5,092 bases of DNA from an uncultured Limnohabitans sp. (GTDB lineage: Bacteria > Pseudomonadota > Gammaproteobacteria > Burkholderiales > Burkholderiaceae_C), in NCBI GenBank assembly GCA_937928195.1, contig CALEYZ010000020.1, positions 1 through 5,092 on the forward strand. The letters run 5' to 3'. Made by a program: the position numbers and the translations under genes. This document shows positions 1 to 5,092 of the stretch, in pieces (positions within the stretch are counted from its first letter, which is position 1; the number at the start of each line of letters is the position of its first letter). The notes under the pieces are model-generated. The model saw only the letters and a list, made by a program, of their open reading frames with translations, did no database searches and was not told where the DNA came from.

Positions 1-1073
1 TGGTGGGCACCTCAGCTGGGGCATTGAACGCCACCTACCTGGCAAGCCGCGCCATGGAGGGGTTGTCGGCCTTGACAGGTTTGGGCGAGTTTTGGCATGG
101 CTTGCATTCGCATCTGGTGTACCACTTGCCAGACACCCCTTTGGCCAAGTTCAGCCGGTGGGCAACGGCACTGGGTGTCTCTTTGTCAGTGAGACGACAA
201 GGCGCAGCATTGGACAGCATGCCCTTGGTCGACACCTTGCACCGCCGCATTGAACTGAACAACATCGCGCGCGCGCTCGACCGCGGCGACTTGAAGGCCT
301 TGGCCGTGACAGCCTCCAGTTACACCACAGGCGTGCACTGGACTTTTTGTCAAACCAACGAACAGCAAGAGCTCCAAAGCTGGAGCCGGCCAGGCCGCCG
401 CGCCGAACTGCAAGACATCACCATCGAGCACCTGATGGCGTCAAGTGCCATTCCCTTTTTATTTCCAGCCACCCCCCTTTGGGTCGACGGCAACATGGAA
501 TATTTTGGTGATGGCTCGATGCGGCAGAGCTCACCCTTGTCGCCGGCAGTGCATCTGGGCGCCCACAAAATTTTGGCCATTGGTGTGGGGCAACCTCAAA
601 GGGGGCAACTTGGAACGCCCAACGACTTGCACCCCAACCCGGGCAACACGCCTGGCAGACTGCCCCCCAGCCTTGGCAACATCGCCGGACATGCAATGGC
701 CAGTGTTTTCAACGACACCCTGTTGGCCGACGTTGAACAGGTGGCGCGTGTGAACCAAAGCATCCAACAACTGAAGCAACATGTGCACGATCACCACAGC
801 CCGGCCTTGGCTCAGTCGCTGCCCTTCCATGAGGTGCAAGTACTCGCCTTGCAACCGAGCGAGTCTCTGGATGCGCTGGCACAAGCCCATGTGCACGAAC
901 TGCCTCGACCTGTGCACCGCGTCCTTGAAGGTTTGGGCGCATTGAAGGGTTCGGGTGCAGCACTCTCAAGTTATTTGCTGTTTGAACCTGGCTTCTTGCG
1001 CGCCTTGATGGCACTGGGTGCACACGATGTGCTGCAACGAAAAGAAGAGCTCTTGGCTTTTTTTACCGATTAA
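1..1073 (+). CDS. Patatin-like phospholipase family protein, C-terminal part (5' end outside window)
   Basis: A serine acyl hydrolase of the patatin family, which cleaves acyl esters of phospholipids or other lipids with a Ser-Asp dyad. The frame is open at the left edge. The first visible full codon (GTG at 3-5) is not a true start, because the nucleophile elbow GTSAG follows at once (Ser is residue 4 of the visible part) and the family has the oxyanion glycine-rich strand before it. Further family marks are LAVTASSYTTG (residues 100-110), MASSAIPFLFPA (145-156) and the dyad Asp in the DGS motif (170-172), followed by SPLSPAVHLGAHKILAIGVG. About 150 residues after the dyad form a helical-looking tail ending in a Leu-rich segment. 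No membrane segment or signal peptide is visible in this part. The stop is TAA. It is the last gene before the corA leader, and I see no intrinsic terminator between them, so some read-through into corA is possible. The physiological substrate cannot be told. The family call is secure. Confidence 0.93.
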   Translation, partial: VGTSAGALNATYLASRAMEGLSALTGLGEFWHGLHSHLVYHLPDTPLAKFSRWATALGVSLSVRRQGAALDSMPLVDTLHRRIELNNIARALDRGDLKALAVTASSYTTGVHWTFCQTNEQQELQSWSRPGRRAELQDITIEHLMASSAIPFLFPATPLWVDGNMEYFGDGSMRQSSPLSPAVHLGAHKILAIGVGQPQRGQLGTPNDLHPNPGNTPGRLPPSLGNIAGHAMASVFNDTLLADVEQVARVNQSIQQLKQHVHDHHSPALAQSLPFHEVQVLALQPSESLDALAQAHVHELPRPVHRVLEGLGALKGSGAALSSYLLFEPGFLRALMALGAHDVLQRKEELLAFFTD

Positions 1074-1106
1074 GCGCAGGCAAGAGTTTCATTGCAATCA
1101 ATGCAG

Positions 1107-1115
1107 TGCCATAAT
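1107..1115 (+). promoter_or_regulatory. Candidate extended -10 promoter for corA
   Basis: TGC followed by CATAAT matches an extended -10 element (TGn plus five of six bases of TATAAT). The best -35 at suitable spacing is poor (TTTCAT at 1087-1092, 17-nt spacer), which is common when an extended -10 is present. Transcription would start around 1119-1123 and give a 5' untranslated region of about 180 nt before corA. This is a pattern match only; no start site has been measured. Confidence 0.4.
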
Positions 1116-1145
1116 CCGACCCATCATTATTTTGGAGTTTGCTCC

Positions 1146-1169
1146 GTGGAAAGCCACCCTAGTTGGTAG
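1146..1169 (+). CDS. Candidate 7-codon leader peptide upstream of corA (MESHPSW)
   Basis: A short ORF starts with GTG at 1146, encodes MESHPSW and stops with TAG at 1167-1169. A GGAG Shine-Dalgarno (1134-1137) lies 8 nt before the start, a near-ideal spacing. The GGAG can itself be masked by pairing with CTCC (1142-1145). The stop codon lies in the base of the long stem (1165-1236), so a ribosome ending here would open the lower stem. This is the arrangement expected of a regulatory leader peptide. Small ORFs of this size occur often by chance and the start is GTG, so confidence is low. It shares no recognisable sequence with leader peptides I know. Confidence 0.3.
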   Translation: MESHPSW

Positions 1170-1236
1170 CTTTCGAATGAAATGGTCTCCTCGCTGCACA
1201 CCTCGCTGCAGCCGCGCCAGTCGTTCGAAAGCTGCT
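1165..1236 (+). other. Long stem-loop in the corA leader
   Basis: Positions 1168-1177 (AGCTTTCGAA) and 1224-1233 (TTCGAAAGCT) are a perfect 10-bp inverted repeat. Pairing extends outward (1165-1167 with 1234-1236) and inward (1178-1180 with 1221-1223), giving 16 continuous pairs, three of them G-U. After a 2/1-nt internal loop, 1183-1186 pairs with 1216-1219. Then GCTGC (1193-1197) pairs with GCAGC (1208-1212) around a 10-nt loop. The unpaired strand of the inner loop carries the anti-Shine-Dalgarno segment. No run of U follows the 3' arm, so this is not an intrinsic terminator. Confidence 0.7.
1189..1210 (+). repeat. 10-nt direct repeat in the apical part of the corA leader stem
   Basis: CCTCGCTGCA occurs at 1189-1198 and again at 1201-1210, two bases apart. 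The second copy runs into the 8-bp palindrome GCTGCAGC (1205-1212). Either copy can offer GCTGC to pair with GCAGC, though the first gives the better loop size. It may be incidental or may allow two alternative apical pairings. Confidence 0.6.
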
Positions 1237-1267
1237 TTACCCCCATTGCCGCCTTATCGAACACTTG

Positions 1268-1285
1268 GCCCCCCGCTGTTGGGGC
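1268..1285 (+). other. GC hairpin immediately upstream of the corA ribosome binding site
   Basis: GCCCC (1268-1272) pairs with GGGGC (1281-1285) across an 8-nt loop. It ends one base before the GAAGGAG Shine-Dalgarno (1287-1293), which is 7 nt from the ATG. No U-tract follows, so termination is unlikely. A stable hairpin so close to the ribosome site may limit or position ribosome loading. Confidence 0.5.
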
Positions 1286-1300
1286 TGAAGGAGATCTGCC

Positions 1301-2287
1301 ATGCTCAACATTTTCACATTGGCCAACGGCCGCCTCGTCCAAGAAGAGATTGAATCTCTGGAAGAGTTGTCCAAGTTCCAACCTATCTGGGTGGACCTTG
1401 AATCTCCAACGGTTGAAGAAAAACGCTGGATCAAACAATACTACGGCCTGTCCATTCCAGAGGATGCGATGGACGAGGACATTGAGGAATCTGCGCGCTT
1501 TTACGAAGAAGACAACGGCGAGCTGCACATTCGCTCCGACTTCTTGATCGCCGATGAAGACGAGCCTCGCACGGTGCGCTGTGCGTTCATCTTGAACCAA
1601 CACAATGCCGACTTGCGCAGCCGCGGCGTGCTGTTTTCTATTCACGATGAAGACGTGCCGGTATTTCGTTTGCTGCGTTTGCGTGCGCGCCGCGCCCCTG
1701 GCTTGCTGGAAGACGCCAAGGAAGTGCTTTTGAAGTTGTTTGACGCCGATGCCGAGTACTCTGCCGACACGCTGGAAAACATTTACGACAAGTTGGAAAT
1801 TGCGGGCAAGCTAGTGTTGTCTGGCGACGTGACCGACGCCATGGCCGGCGAAGTGCTGGGCGCCATTGCACGCCAAGAAGACTTGAACGGCCGCATCCGA
1901 CGCAATGTCATGGACACCCGCCGTGCGGTCAGCTTCATGATGCGAAGCAAAATGCTGAATGCCGAGCAGTTTGAAGAAGCGCGCCAAATTTTGCGCGACA
2001 TTGACTCCCTTGACTCGCACACTGAGTTCTTGTTTGAAAAGATCAACTTCTTGATGGACGCCACGGTGGGTTTCATCAACATCAACCAAAACAAGATCAT
2101 CAAGATCTTCTCAGTGGCCAGTGTGGCCTTGCTGCCACCCACGCTCATTGCCAGTTTGTATGGCATGAACTTTCAGTACATGCCCGAGCTCTCACAAACA
2201 TGGGGCTACCCTTATGCACTTTGCCTGATGGTGGCCAGCGCCGTGGTGCCAATGTGGTATTTCCGCAGGCGTGGTTGGTTGAAATAA
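1301..2287 (+). CDS. corA: Magnesium/cobalt transport protein CorA
   Basis: An inner-membrane homopentameric channel that carries Mg2+ (also Co2+ and Ni2+) into the cell along the membrane potential. The 328-residue product has the family plan. An acidic, soluble N-terminal domain covers residues 1 to about 240, with an E/D-rich stretch at 55-90. A long stalk helix leads into IKIFSVASVALLPPTLIASL (268-287, TM1). The signature YGMNFQYMPEL (287-297) holds the GMN selectivity motif at 288-290, with MPEL in the periplasmic loop. A second membrane segment lies at about 304-321, followed by a basic C-terminus (FRRRGWLK). The TM region closely resembles enterobacterial CorA, which is 316 residues long. 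The ATG is chosen because GAAGGAG lies 7 nt upstream and the protein then begins with MLNIFTL, as family members do. The gene is preceded by an unusually structured leader and followed after 31 bp by the convergent mtnN. No key residue is missing. Function is confidently assigned; metal preference is inferred from the family. Confidence 0.97.
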   Translation: MLNIFTLANGRLVQEEIESLEELSKFQPIWVDLESPTVEEKRWIKQYYGLSIPEDAMDEDIEESARFYEEDNGELHIRSDFLIADEDEPRTVRCAFILNQHNADLRSRGVLFSIHDEDVPVFRLLRLRARRAPGLLEDAKEVLLKLFDADAEYSADTLENIYDKLEIAGKLVLSGDVTDAMAGEVLGAIARQEDLNGRIRRNVMDTRRAVSFMMRSKMLNAEQFEEARQILRDIDSLDSHTEFLFEKINFLMDATVGFININQNKIIKIFSVASVALLPPTLIASLYGMNFQYMPELSQTWGYPYALCLMVASAVVPMWYFRRRGWLK

Positions 2288-2312
2288 AAGCCGGGCCTTG
2301 GCTGCAGGCCCG
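2281..2312 (-). terminator. Intrinsic terminator for the fadD-mtnN transcript, in the gap convergent with corA
   Basis: CGGGCCT (2292-2298) pairs with AGGCCCG (2306-2312), a perfect 7-bp GC-rich stem with a 7-nt loop. Read on the - strand, the stem is followed after two bases by TTTTATTT (2289-2282), the expected U-rich tail. On the + strand the following bases (TGTCAATC) are not U-rich, so it should stop mtnN transcripts better than corA transcripts. The tail overlaps the corA stop codon. Confidence 0.75.
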
Positions 2313-2318
2313 TGTCAA

Positions 2319-3047
2319 TCAAACGCGGGGCCACTGCCTCAAAAACTCAGAGACGATGGCTGTGCTGTAGTGGCTGGCCACGTCTTTCACAAACTGCGAA
2401 AAGTCGGCGTGCGCATCGTCGTCAGCCCGGTCCGACAAGGTGCGCACAACGGCCAACGGAATGCCATAGGCATGGCAAACCTGCGCCAAAGCGGCGCCCT
2501 CCATCTCAACCGCCAACGCATCTGAAAGTGCAACTTGCAATCGCCGGCTCTCTGATGCACTCGACACAAACTGATCGCCACTGATGATGAGGCCCGCGTG
2601 CACTTTTGCTTGCGGCAAGGCGCTTGCAGCGCTTGCCAGCAAAGTTTGCGTCATGGCTTGGTCGGCTTGAAACCGTGCGCGCCCCAACAAAGGAACTTCG
2701 TATGGCGGAAACAAAGGCGATGCATTCATGTCATGCTGCAGCAGTTCTGTGCCTACCACCACATCACCCACCTTCACGTGCGGGGCCAAGCCACCGGCCA
2801 CGCCGGTGAACAAAATTCGGTGAACTTGGTATTTTTCAATCAGCACGGTGGCCGTGATGGCCGCCGCCACTTTGCCAATGCCCGACAACACAGCCACCAC
2901 CTCATGTCCATGCAGATGGCCTCGCCAGAATTGACGACCAGCCACCGCATCACAACTTGCATCGGGGATCATGGCCAAGACGGCCGACAATTCTTCCGGC
3001 ATGGCCCCGATCAGGGCAATGCGCGGCACCCCTTCACTTGGGCGCAT
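2319..3047 (-). CDS. mtnN: 5'-methylthioadenosine/S-adenosylhomocysteine nucleosidase (MTA/SAH nucleosidase)
   Basis: A cytosolic enzyme that splits adenine from 5'-methylthioadenosine and S-adenosylhomocysteine, removing inhibitory SAM by-products and feeding methionine salvage and the activated methyl cycle. The 242-residue product (E. coli MtnN is 232) begins its first strand at PRIALIGAMPEE, where the second E (residue 19) is the expected catalytic acid. It has the purine-binding FTGVAGG (80-86), SGDQFV (156-161), AVEMEGAA (179-186, the Met-Glu pair that binds the ribose hydroxyls) and RTLSDRAD (202-209, catalytic Asp at 206). The start is uncertain. ATG at 3047 overlaps the fadD stop by 14 bp and has no clear Shine-Dalgarno. 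GTG at 3029 would give 236 residues, closer to E. coli, but its GAAGGG sits too close. The frame is also open further upstream to an ATG at 3110, but that part is only the shifted reading of the fadD end. Translation is probably coupled to fadD. Confidence 0.95.
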   Translation of the reverse strand: MRPSEGVPRIALIGAMPEELSAVLAMIPDASCDAVAGRQFWRGHLHGHEVVAVLSGIGKVAAAITATVLIEKYQVHRILFTGVAGGLAPHVKVGDVVVGTELLQHDMNASPLFPPYEVPLLGRARFQADQAMTQTLLASAASALPQAKVHAGLIISGDQFVSSASESRRLQVALSDALAVEMEGAALAQVCHAYGIPLAVVRTLSDRADDDAHADFSQFVKDVASHYSTAIVSEFLRQWPRV

Positions 3048-4719
3048 CGCGCAATTCGCGTCGCAAAATTTTGCCAACCGCTGTTTTGGGCAAATCAGTT
3101 TTGAACTCAATCACCTTCGGTTGTTTGTAGCCCGTCATGTTGGCACGGCAGTACTCACGCACTTGATCTTCTGTGAGCTTGGGGTCTTTTTTCACAATAA
3201 CCAGTTTGACAGCCTCACCGGTTTTTTCATCGGGCACGCCCACAGCGGCGCACTCCATGACACCTGGACACAATGAGACCACCTCTTCGACGTCGTTGGG
3301 ATAGACGTTGAAGCCACTGACCAAAATCATGTCCTTCTTGCGGTCCACAATTTTGAAGAAGCCTCTCGCATCGCGAATGCCAATGTCACCCGATTTGAAA
3401 TAGCCATCGGCTGTCATGCATCGCGCGGTTTCATCGGGACGCTGCCAATAGCCGGCCATGACCTGTGGGCCTTTGATGGCAATTTCACCAGCTTGTCCCA
3501 GCGCCGTCACCTCTTGGCCATCATCGTCCAACAGCTTCATGAAGGTGCTGGGCAATGGCACGCCAATGGTGCCCGTGAACTGGGTGCTGGTCGTGGGATT
3601 GCAACTGGCAGAGGGGCTGGTCTCGGACAGGCCATACCCTTCACAAATGGGGCAGCCTGTTTTCTCAAGCCATAAGGCAGCCACCGCACTGGTGACAGCC
3701 ATGCCTCCGCCCACCGACACCTTGAGGTTGGACCAATTGACTTTGCCAAAATCGGGGTGATTGGCCAACCCATTGAACAAGGTGTTGACCGCAGGAAAGC
3801 TGTGGAAGGTGTGCTTGGACAGCTCGCTCAAGACGGCGGGTAAATCACGCGGATTGGGAATCAAAATATTTTTGCCACCGGTGCGCATGCCCAGCATCAT
3901 GTTCACAGTGAAGGCGAAGATGTGGTACAGCGGCAATGCACAAACCGATGTGGGCTGCTCATGCGCTGGCACGCGCTTCATCACTGGATCGTTCCAAGCT
4001 TCTGATTGAAGCAGGTTGGCAATCACATTGCGGTGTAACAACACAGCCCCTTTGGACACACCGGTGGTGCCGCCGGTGTACTGCAGCACGGCGATGTCGT
4101 CGCCGTGGACCGCAGGTTTGACGAAGTGCGCTTGCCGCCCTCTTGCCAAGGCTTGTTTGAATTTGACGGCATTCGGCAGCTCGTAGTCGGGCACCATTTT
4201 TTTCACGTTGCGCACCACGAAGTTCACCAAGGCACCTTTGGGCAAACTCAGCATGTCACCCATGGCACACATCACAACGTGCTTGACCTGCGTGTTGGCG
4301 ATGCATTTTTGCAGTGTGATGGCAAAGTTCTCAATGATCACGATGGCTTTGGCGCCAGCGTCTTTGAGTTGGTGTTCCAACTCGCGTGGGGTGTACAGCG
4401 GGTTGACGTTGACCACCACCAAACCTGCGCGCAAGATGGCGGCCACGGCCACCGGATACTGCGGCACGTTGGGCATCATGACCGCCACTCGGTCACCTTT
4501 CTCCAAGCCCAGAGATTGAAGGTACGCAGCGAAGGCTTGACTCTTGGCATCTGTTTCTTGGTACGAAATGTCTTGCCCCATGAAGCTGTAGGCCGTTCGA
4601 TCCGCGTATTTGGAGAAACTTTCCTCCATCAAGCCAACCAATGAATCGTACTGAGATGCATCAATGTCAGCTGGCACACCCTCGGGGTAGCTGCTGAGCC
4701 ATGCGCGCGCGTCCGTCAT
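3034..4719 (-). CDS. fadD: Long-chain-fatty-acid--CoA ligase (acyl-CoA synthetase, AMP-forming)
   Basis: Activates long-chain fatty acids in two steps, through an acyl-adenylate to acyl-CoA, at the inner face of the cytoplasmic membrane. This starts beta-oxidation and drives uptake by trapping the substrate. The 561-residue product has the same length as E. coli FadD and close similarity along its whole length (YPEGVPADID at the N-terminus, VNVNPLYTPRELEHQLKDAG near 104-123). ANL-superfamily motifs are in order: P-loop YTGGTTGVSKG (214-224), adenylate-binding EGYGLSETSP (359-368), SGDIG (443-447), the hinge and acyl-CoA signature DRKKDMILVSGFNVYPNDVE (459-478), and the C-terminal catalytic Lys in TAVGKILRREL (Lys about 550). 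ATG at 4719 is preferred over an ATG 13 codons upstream because AGGAGA lies 9 nt before it and similarity begins there. It follows pntB by 59 nt and overlaps mtnN. The nearby inverted repeat suggests fatty-acid-responsive control, which is inference. Confidence 0.97.
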   Translation of the reverse strand: MTDARAWLSSYPEGVPADIDASQYDSLVGLMEESFSKYADRTAYSFMGQDISYQETDAKSQAFAAYLQSLGLEKGDRVAVMMPNVPQYPVAVAAILRAGLVVVNVNPLYTPRELEHQLKDAGAKAIVIIENFAITLQKCIANTQVKHVVMCAMGDMLSLPKGALVNFVVRNVKKMVPDYELPNAVKFKQALARGRQAHFVKPAVHGDDIAVLQYTGGTTGVSKGAVLLHRNVIANLLQSEAWNDPVMKRVPAHEQPTSVCALPLYHIFAFTVNMMLGMRTGGKNILIPNPRDLPAVLSELSKHTFHSFPAVNTLFNGLANHPDFGKVNWSNLKVSVGGGMAVTSAVAALWLEKTGCPICEGYGLSETSPSASCNPTTSTQFTGTIGVPLPSTFMKLLDDDGQEVTALGQAGEIAIKGPQVMAGYWQRPDETARCMTADGYFKSGDIGIRDARGFFKIVDRKKDMILVSGFNVYPNDVEEVVSLCPGVMECAAVGVPDEKTGEAVKLVIVKKDPKLTEDQVREYCRANMTGYKQPKVIEFKTDLPKTAVGKILRRELRDAPK

Positions 4720-4728
4720 CCTGAACTG

Positions 4729-4734
4729 TCTCCT
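4729..4734 (-). promoter_or_regulatory. Ribosome binding site deciding the fadD start
   Basis: AGGAGA on the - strand ends 9 nt before the ATG at 4719. It would lie inside the coding region if the upstream in-frame ATG at 4758 were used. This favours the shorter 561-residue protein. Confidence 0.75.
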
Positions 4735-4743
4735 GTTGTGTTG

Positions 4744-4771
4744 ATTAAGGCATTGCAAGCAAAGCTTGCAA
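4744..4771 (-). promoter_or_regulatory. Candidate sigma-70 promoter for fadD
   Basis: Read on the - strand, TTGCAA (4771-4766, four of six matches to TTGACA) is separated by 16 nt from CTTAAT (4749-4744, four of six matches to TATAAT). A TGC directly before the latter makes an extended -10. Transcription would begin near 4737, only a few bases before the Shine-Dalgarno, giving a very short leader. The match is moderate, so fadD could instead be read only from the pnt promoter upstream. Confidence 0.35.
4753..4771. repeat. Perfect inverted repeat between pntB and fadD, possible operator or transcript hairpin
   Basis: TTGCAAGC (4753-4760) and GCTTGCAA (4764-4771) are perfect 8-bp complements around AAA. 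On DNA the repeat covers the proposed -35 and most of the spacer of the fadD promoter, a typical repressor site. In RNA it would make an 8-bp hairpin with a 3-nt loop after the pntB stop. No U-run follows on the - strand, so it is a weak terminator at best. The adjoining AAAAC-C-GTTTT (4770-4780) is a second small palindrome that overlaps the pntB stop codon. Confidence 0.65.
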
Positions 4772-4778
4772 AACCGTT

Positions 4779-5092
4779 TTACTCAATGGCCTTGACCATG
4801 TCTTCGACCACTTTTTTGGCATCGCCAAAGACCATCATGGTTTTGTCCATGTAGAACAATTCATTGTCCAAGCCGGCATAACCTGCGGCCATAGAGCGCT
4901 TGTTGACAATGATGGTTTTGGCTTTGTAGGCTTCCAAAATGGGCATGCCGTAAATGGGGCTGCCTTTGATGTGCGCCGCGGGGTTGACCACGTCGTTGGC
5001 ACCTAAGATGATGGCCACATCGGCCTGGCCAAATTCACCATTGATGTCTTCCATCTCAAACACTTGGTCGTAGGGCACTTCGGCCTCGGCCA
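4779..5092 (-). CDS. pntB: NAD(P) transhydrogenase subunit beta, C-terminal part (5' end outside window)
   Basis: Part of the inner-membrane proton-translocating transhydrogenase, which reduces NADP+ with NADH using the proton motive force. The visible 103 codons are the NADP(H)-binding domain III, which faces the cytosol. Family marks are AEVPYDQVFEMEDINGEF (start of visible part), ILGANDVVNPAA (the GAND Asp is a conserved residue of the coupling region), SPIYGMPILEAYKAKTIIV, NKRSMAAGYAG (the KRS triplet binds the 2'-phosphate of NADP) and the end LFYMDKTMMVFGDAKKVVEDM. The protein ends IE-TAA, as is usual for the family. The frame is open through the right edge; the membrane domain and, by normal gene order, pntA should lie beyond it. 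The GTG at 5078 is an internal Val codon, not a start. No frameshift or missing motif is seen. Confidence 0.95.
   Translation of the reverse strand, partial: AEAEVPYDQVFEMEDINGEFGQADVAIILGANDVVNPAAHIKGSPIYGMPILEAYKAKTIIVNKRSMAAGYAGLDNELFYMDKTMMVFGDAKKVVEDMVKAIE

Larger units (their letters stand above)
1134..1300 (+). promoter_or_regulatory. Structured 5' leader of corA, candidate cis-regulatory RNA of unknown class
   Basis: The region between the putative promoter and corA is rich in self-complementarity. In order it holds: a small hairpin GGAG-TTTG-CTCC (1134-1145); a short GTG ORF (1146-1169); a long stem-loop (1165-1236); a GC hairpin (1268-1285); and the corA Shine-Dalgarno (1287-1293). 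A segment inside the stem-loop, GGTCTCCT (1184-1191), can pair with AGGAGATC (1289-1296), which covers that Shine-Dalgarno. Mg2+ transporter genes in other bacteria are controlled through such leaders (the M-box, the mgtA leader and the Salmonella corA leader with its corL ORF), so control by Mg2+ or by leader translation is a reasonable guess. I do not recognise the conserved M-box core here, and no covariation can be shown from one sequence. Confidence 0.5.

Noticed and set aside
1090..1103. Hairpin CATTG-CAAT-CAATG as a terminator for the patatin gene
   Set aside because: Only a 5-bp AT-rich stem with no U-tract; too weak to call.
1141..1300. M-box (ykoK) Mg2+ riboswitch or yybP-ykoY Mn2+ riboswitch in the corA leader
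   Set aside because: Only scattered short matches such as GCTCC are seen. The conserved core segments and their order, as I know them, are not present. An Rfam scan would settle this.
1182..1547. Overlapping ORF starting in the corA leader and running into corA (ATG at 1182), and a similar one from ATG 1177 to 1353
   Set aside because: No Shine-Dalgarno before either ATG, the starts lie inside the long stem, and the products look like out-of-frame readings of the leader and corA.
2598..3104. 168-codon open frame on the + strand opposite mtnN
   Set aside because: Antisense shadow; low-complexity His/Gln/Arg composition, no family features and no ribosome site.
3048..3110. N-terminal extension of mtnN to an ATG at 3110
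   Set aside because: The extra 21 residues are a shifted reading of the conserved C-terminus of fadD and have no counterpart in MtnN proteins.
4105..4644. 179-codon open frame on the + strand opposite fadD
   Set aside because: His/Gln-rich composition typical of an antisense shadow of a GC-rich gene; no domain recognised, and fadD explains the region fully.

Overview
The window looks like an ordinary chromosomal stretch from a betaproteobacterium, most likely a Burkholderiales/Comamonadaceae-type organism (a freshwater Limnohabitans- or Rhodoferax-like genome would fit). This is inferred from protein flavour, moderate-to-high GC and heavy TTG use for leucine. It was not checked by any search. 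I see no mobile element, tRNA, rRNA or CRISPR.

Layout. On the + strand, positions 1-1073 hold the C-terminal part of a patatin-like phospholipase whose start lies left of the window. Next come a 227-bp intergenic region (1074-1300) and corA (1301-2287), a Mg2+/Co2+ channel. On the - strand, reading from the right edge, are the last ~100 residues of pntB (NAD(P) transhydrogenase beta subunit, 4779-5092), fadD (long-chain acyl-CoA ligase, 3034-4719) and mtnN (MTA/SAH nucleosidase, 2319-3047). mtnN overlaps the end of fadD by 14 bp. corA and mtnN converge on a 31-bp gap that holds one GC-rich hairpin, whose U-rich side faces the mtnN direction.

How the genes fit together. They are mostly housekeeping functions without one shared pathway: membrane lipid hydrolysis (patatin), Mg2+ uptake (CorA), NADPH supply driven by proton motive force (PntAB), fatty acid activation (FadD) and clearance of SAM by-products (MtnN). 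fadD and mtnN are almost certainly co-transcribed. pntB may read into fadD, but the 59-nt gap contains a 19-bp inverted repeat lying over a plausible fadD promoter, so fadD may have its own regulated start.

The most notable part is the leader in front of corA. It can be read as an extended -10 promoter, a small SD-bearing 7-codon ORF starting with GTG, a long stem-loop (a 16-bp uninterrupted stem, 13 of the pairs Watson-Crick) whose base overlaps that ORF's stop codon, a segment inside the stem-loop complementary to the corA Shine-Dalgarno over 8 bp, and a GC hairpin just before the Shine-Dalgarno. This resembles a cis-regulatory RNA for a Mg2+ transporter and matches no class I recognise. 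The pairings are visible in the sequence; the regulatory role is inference.
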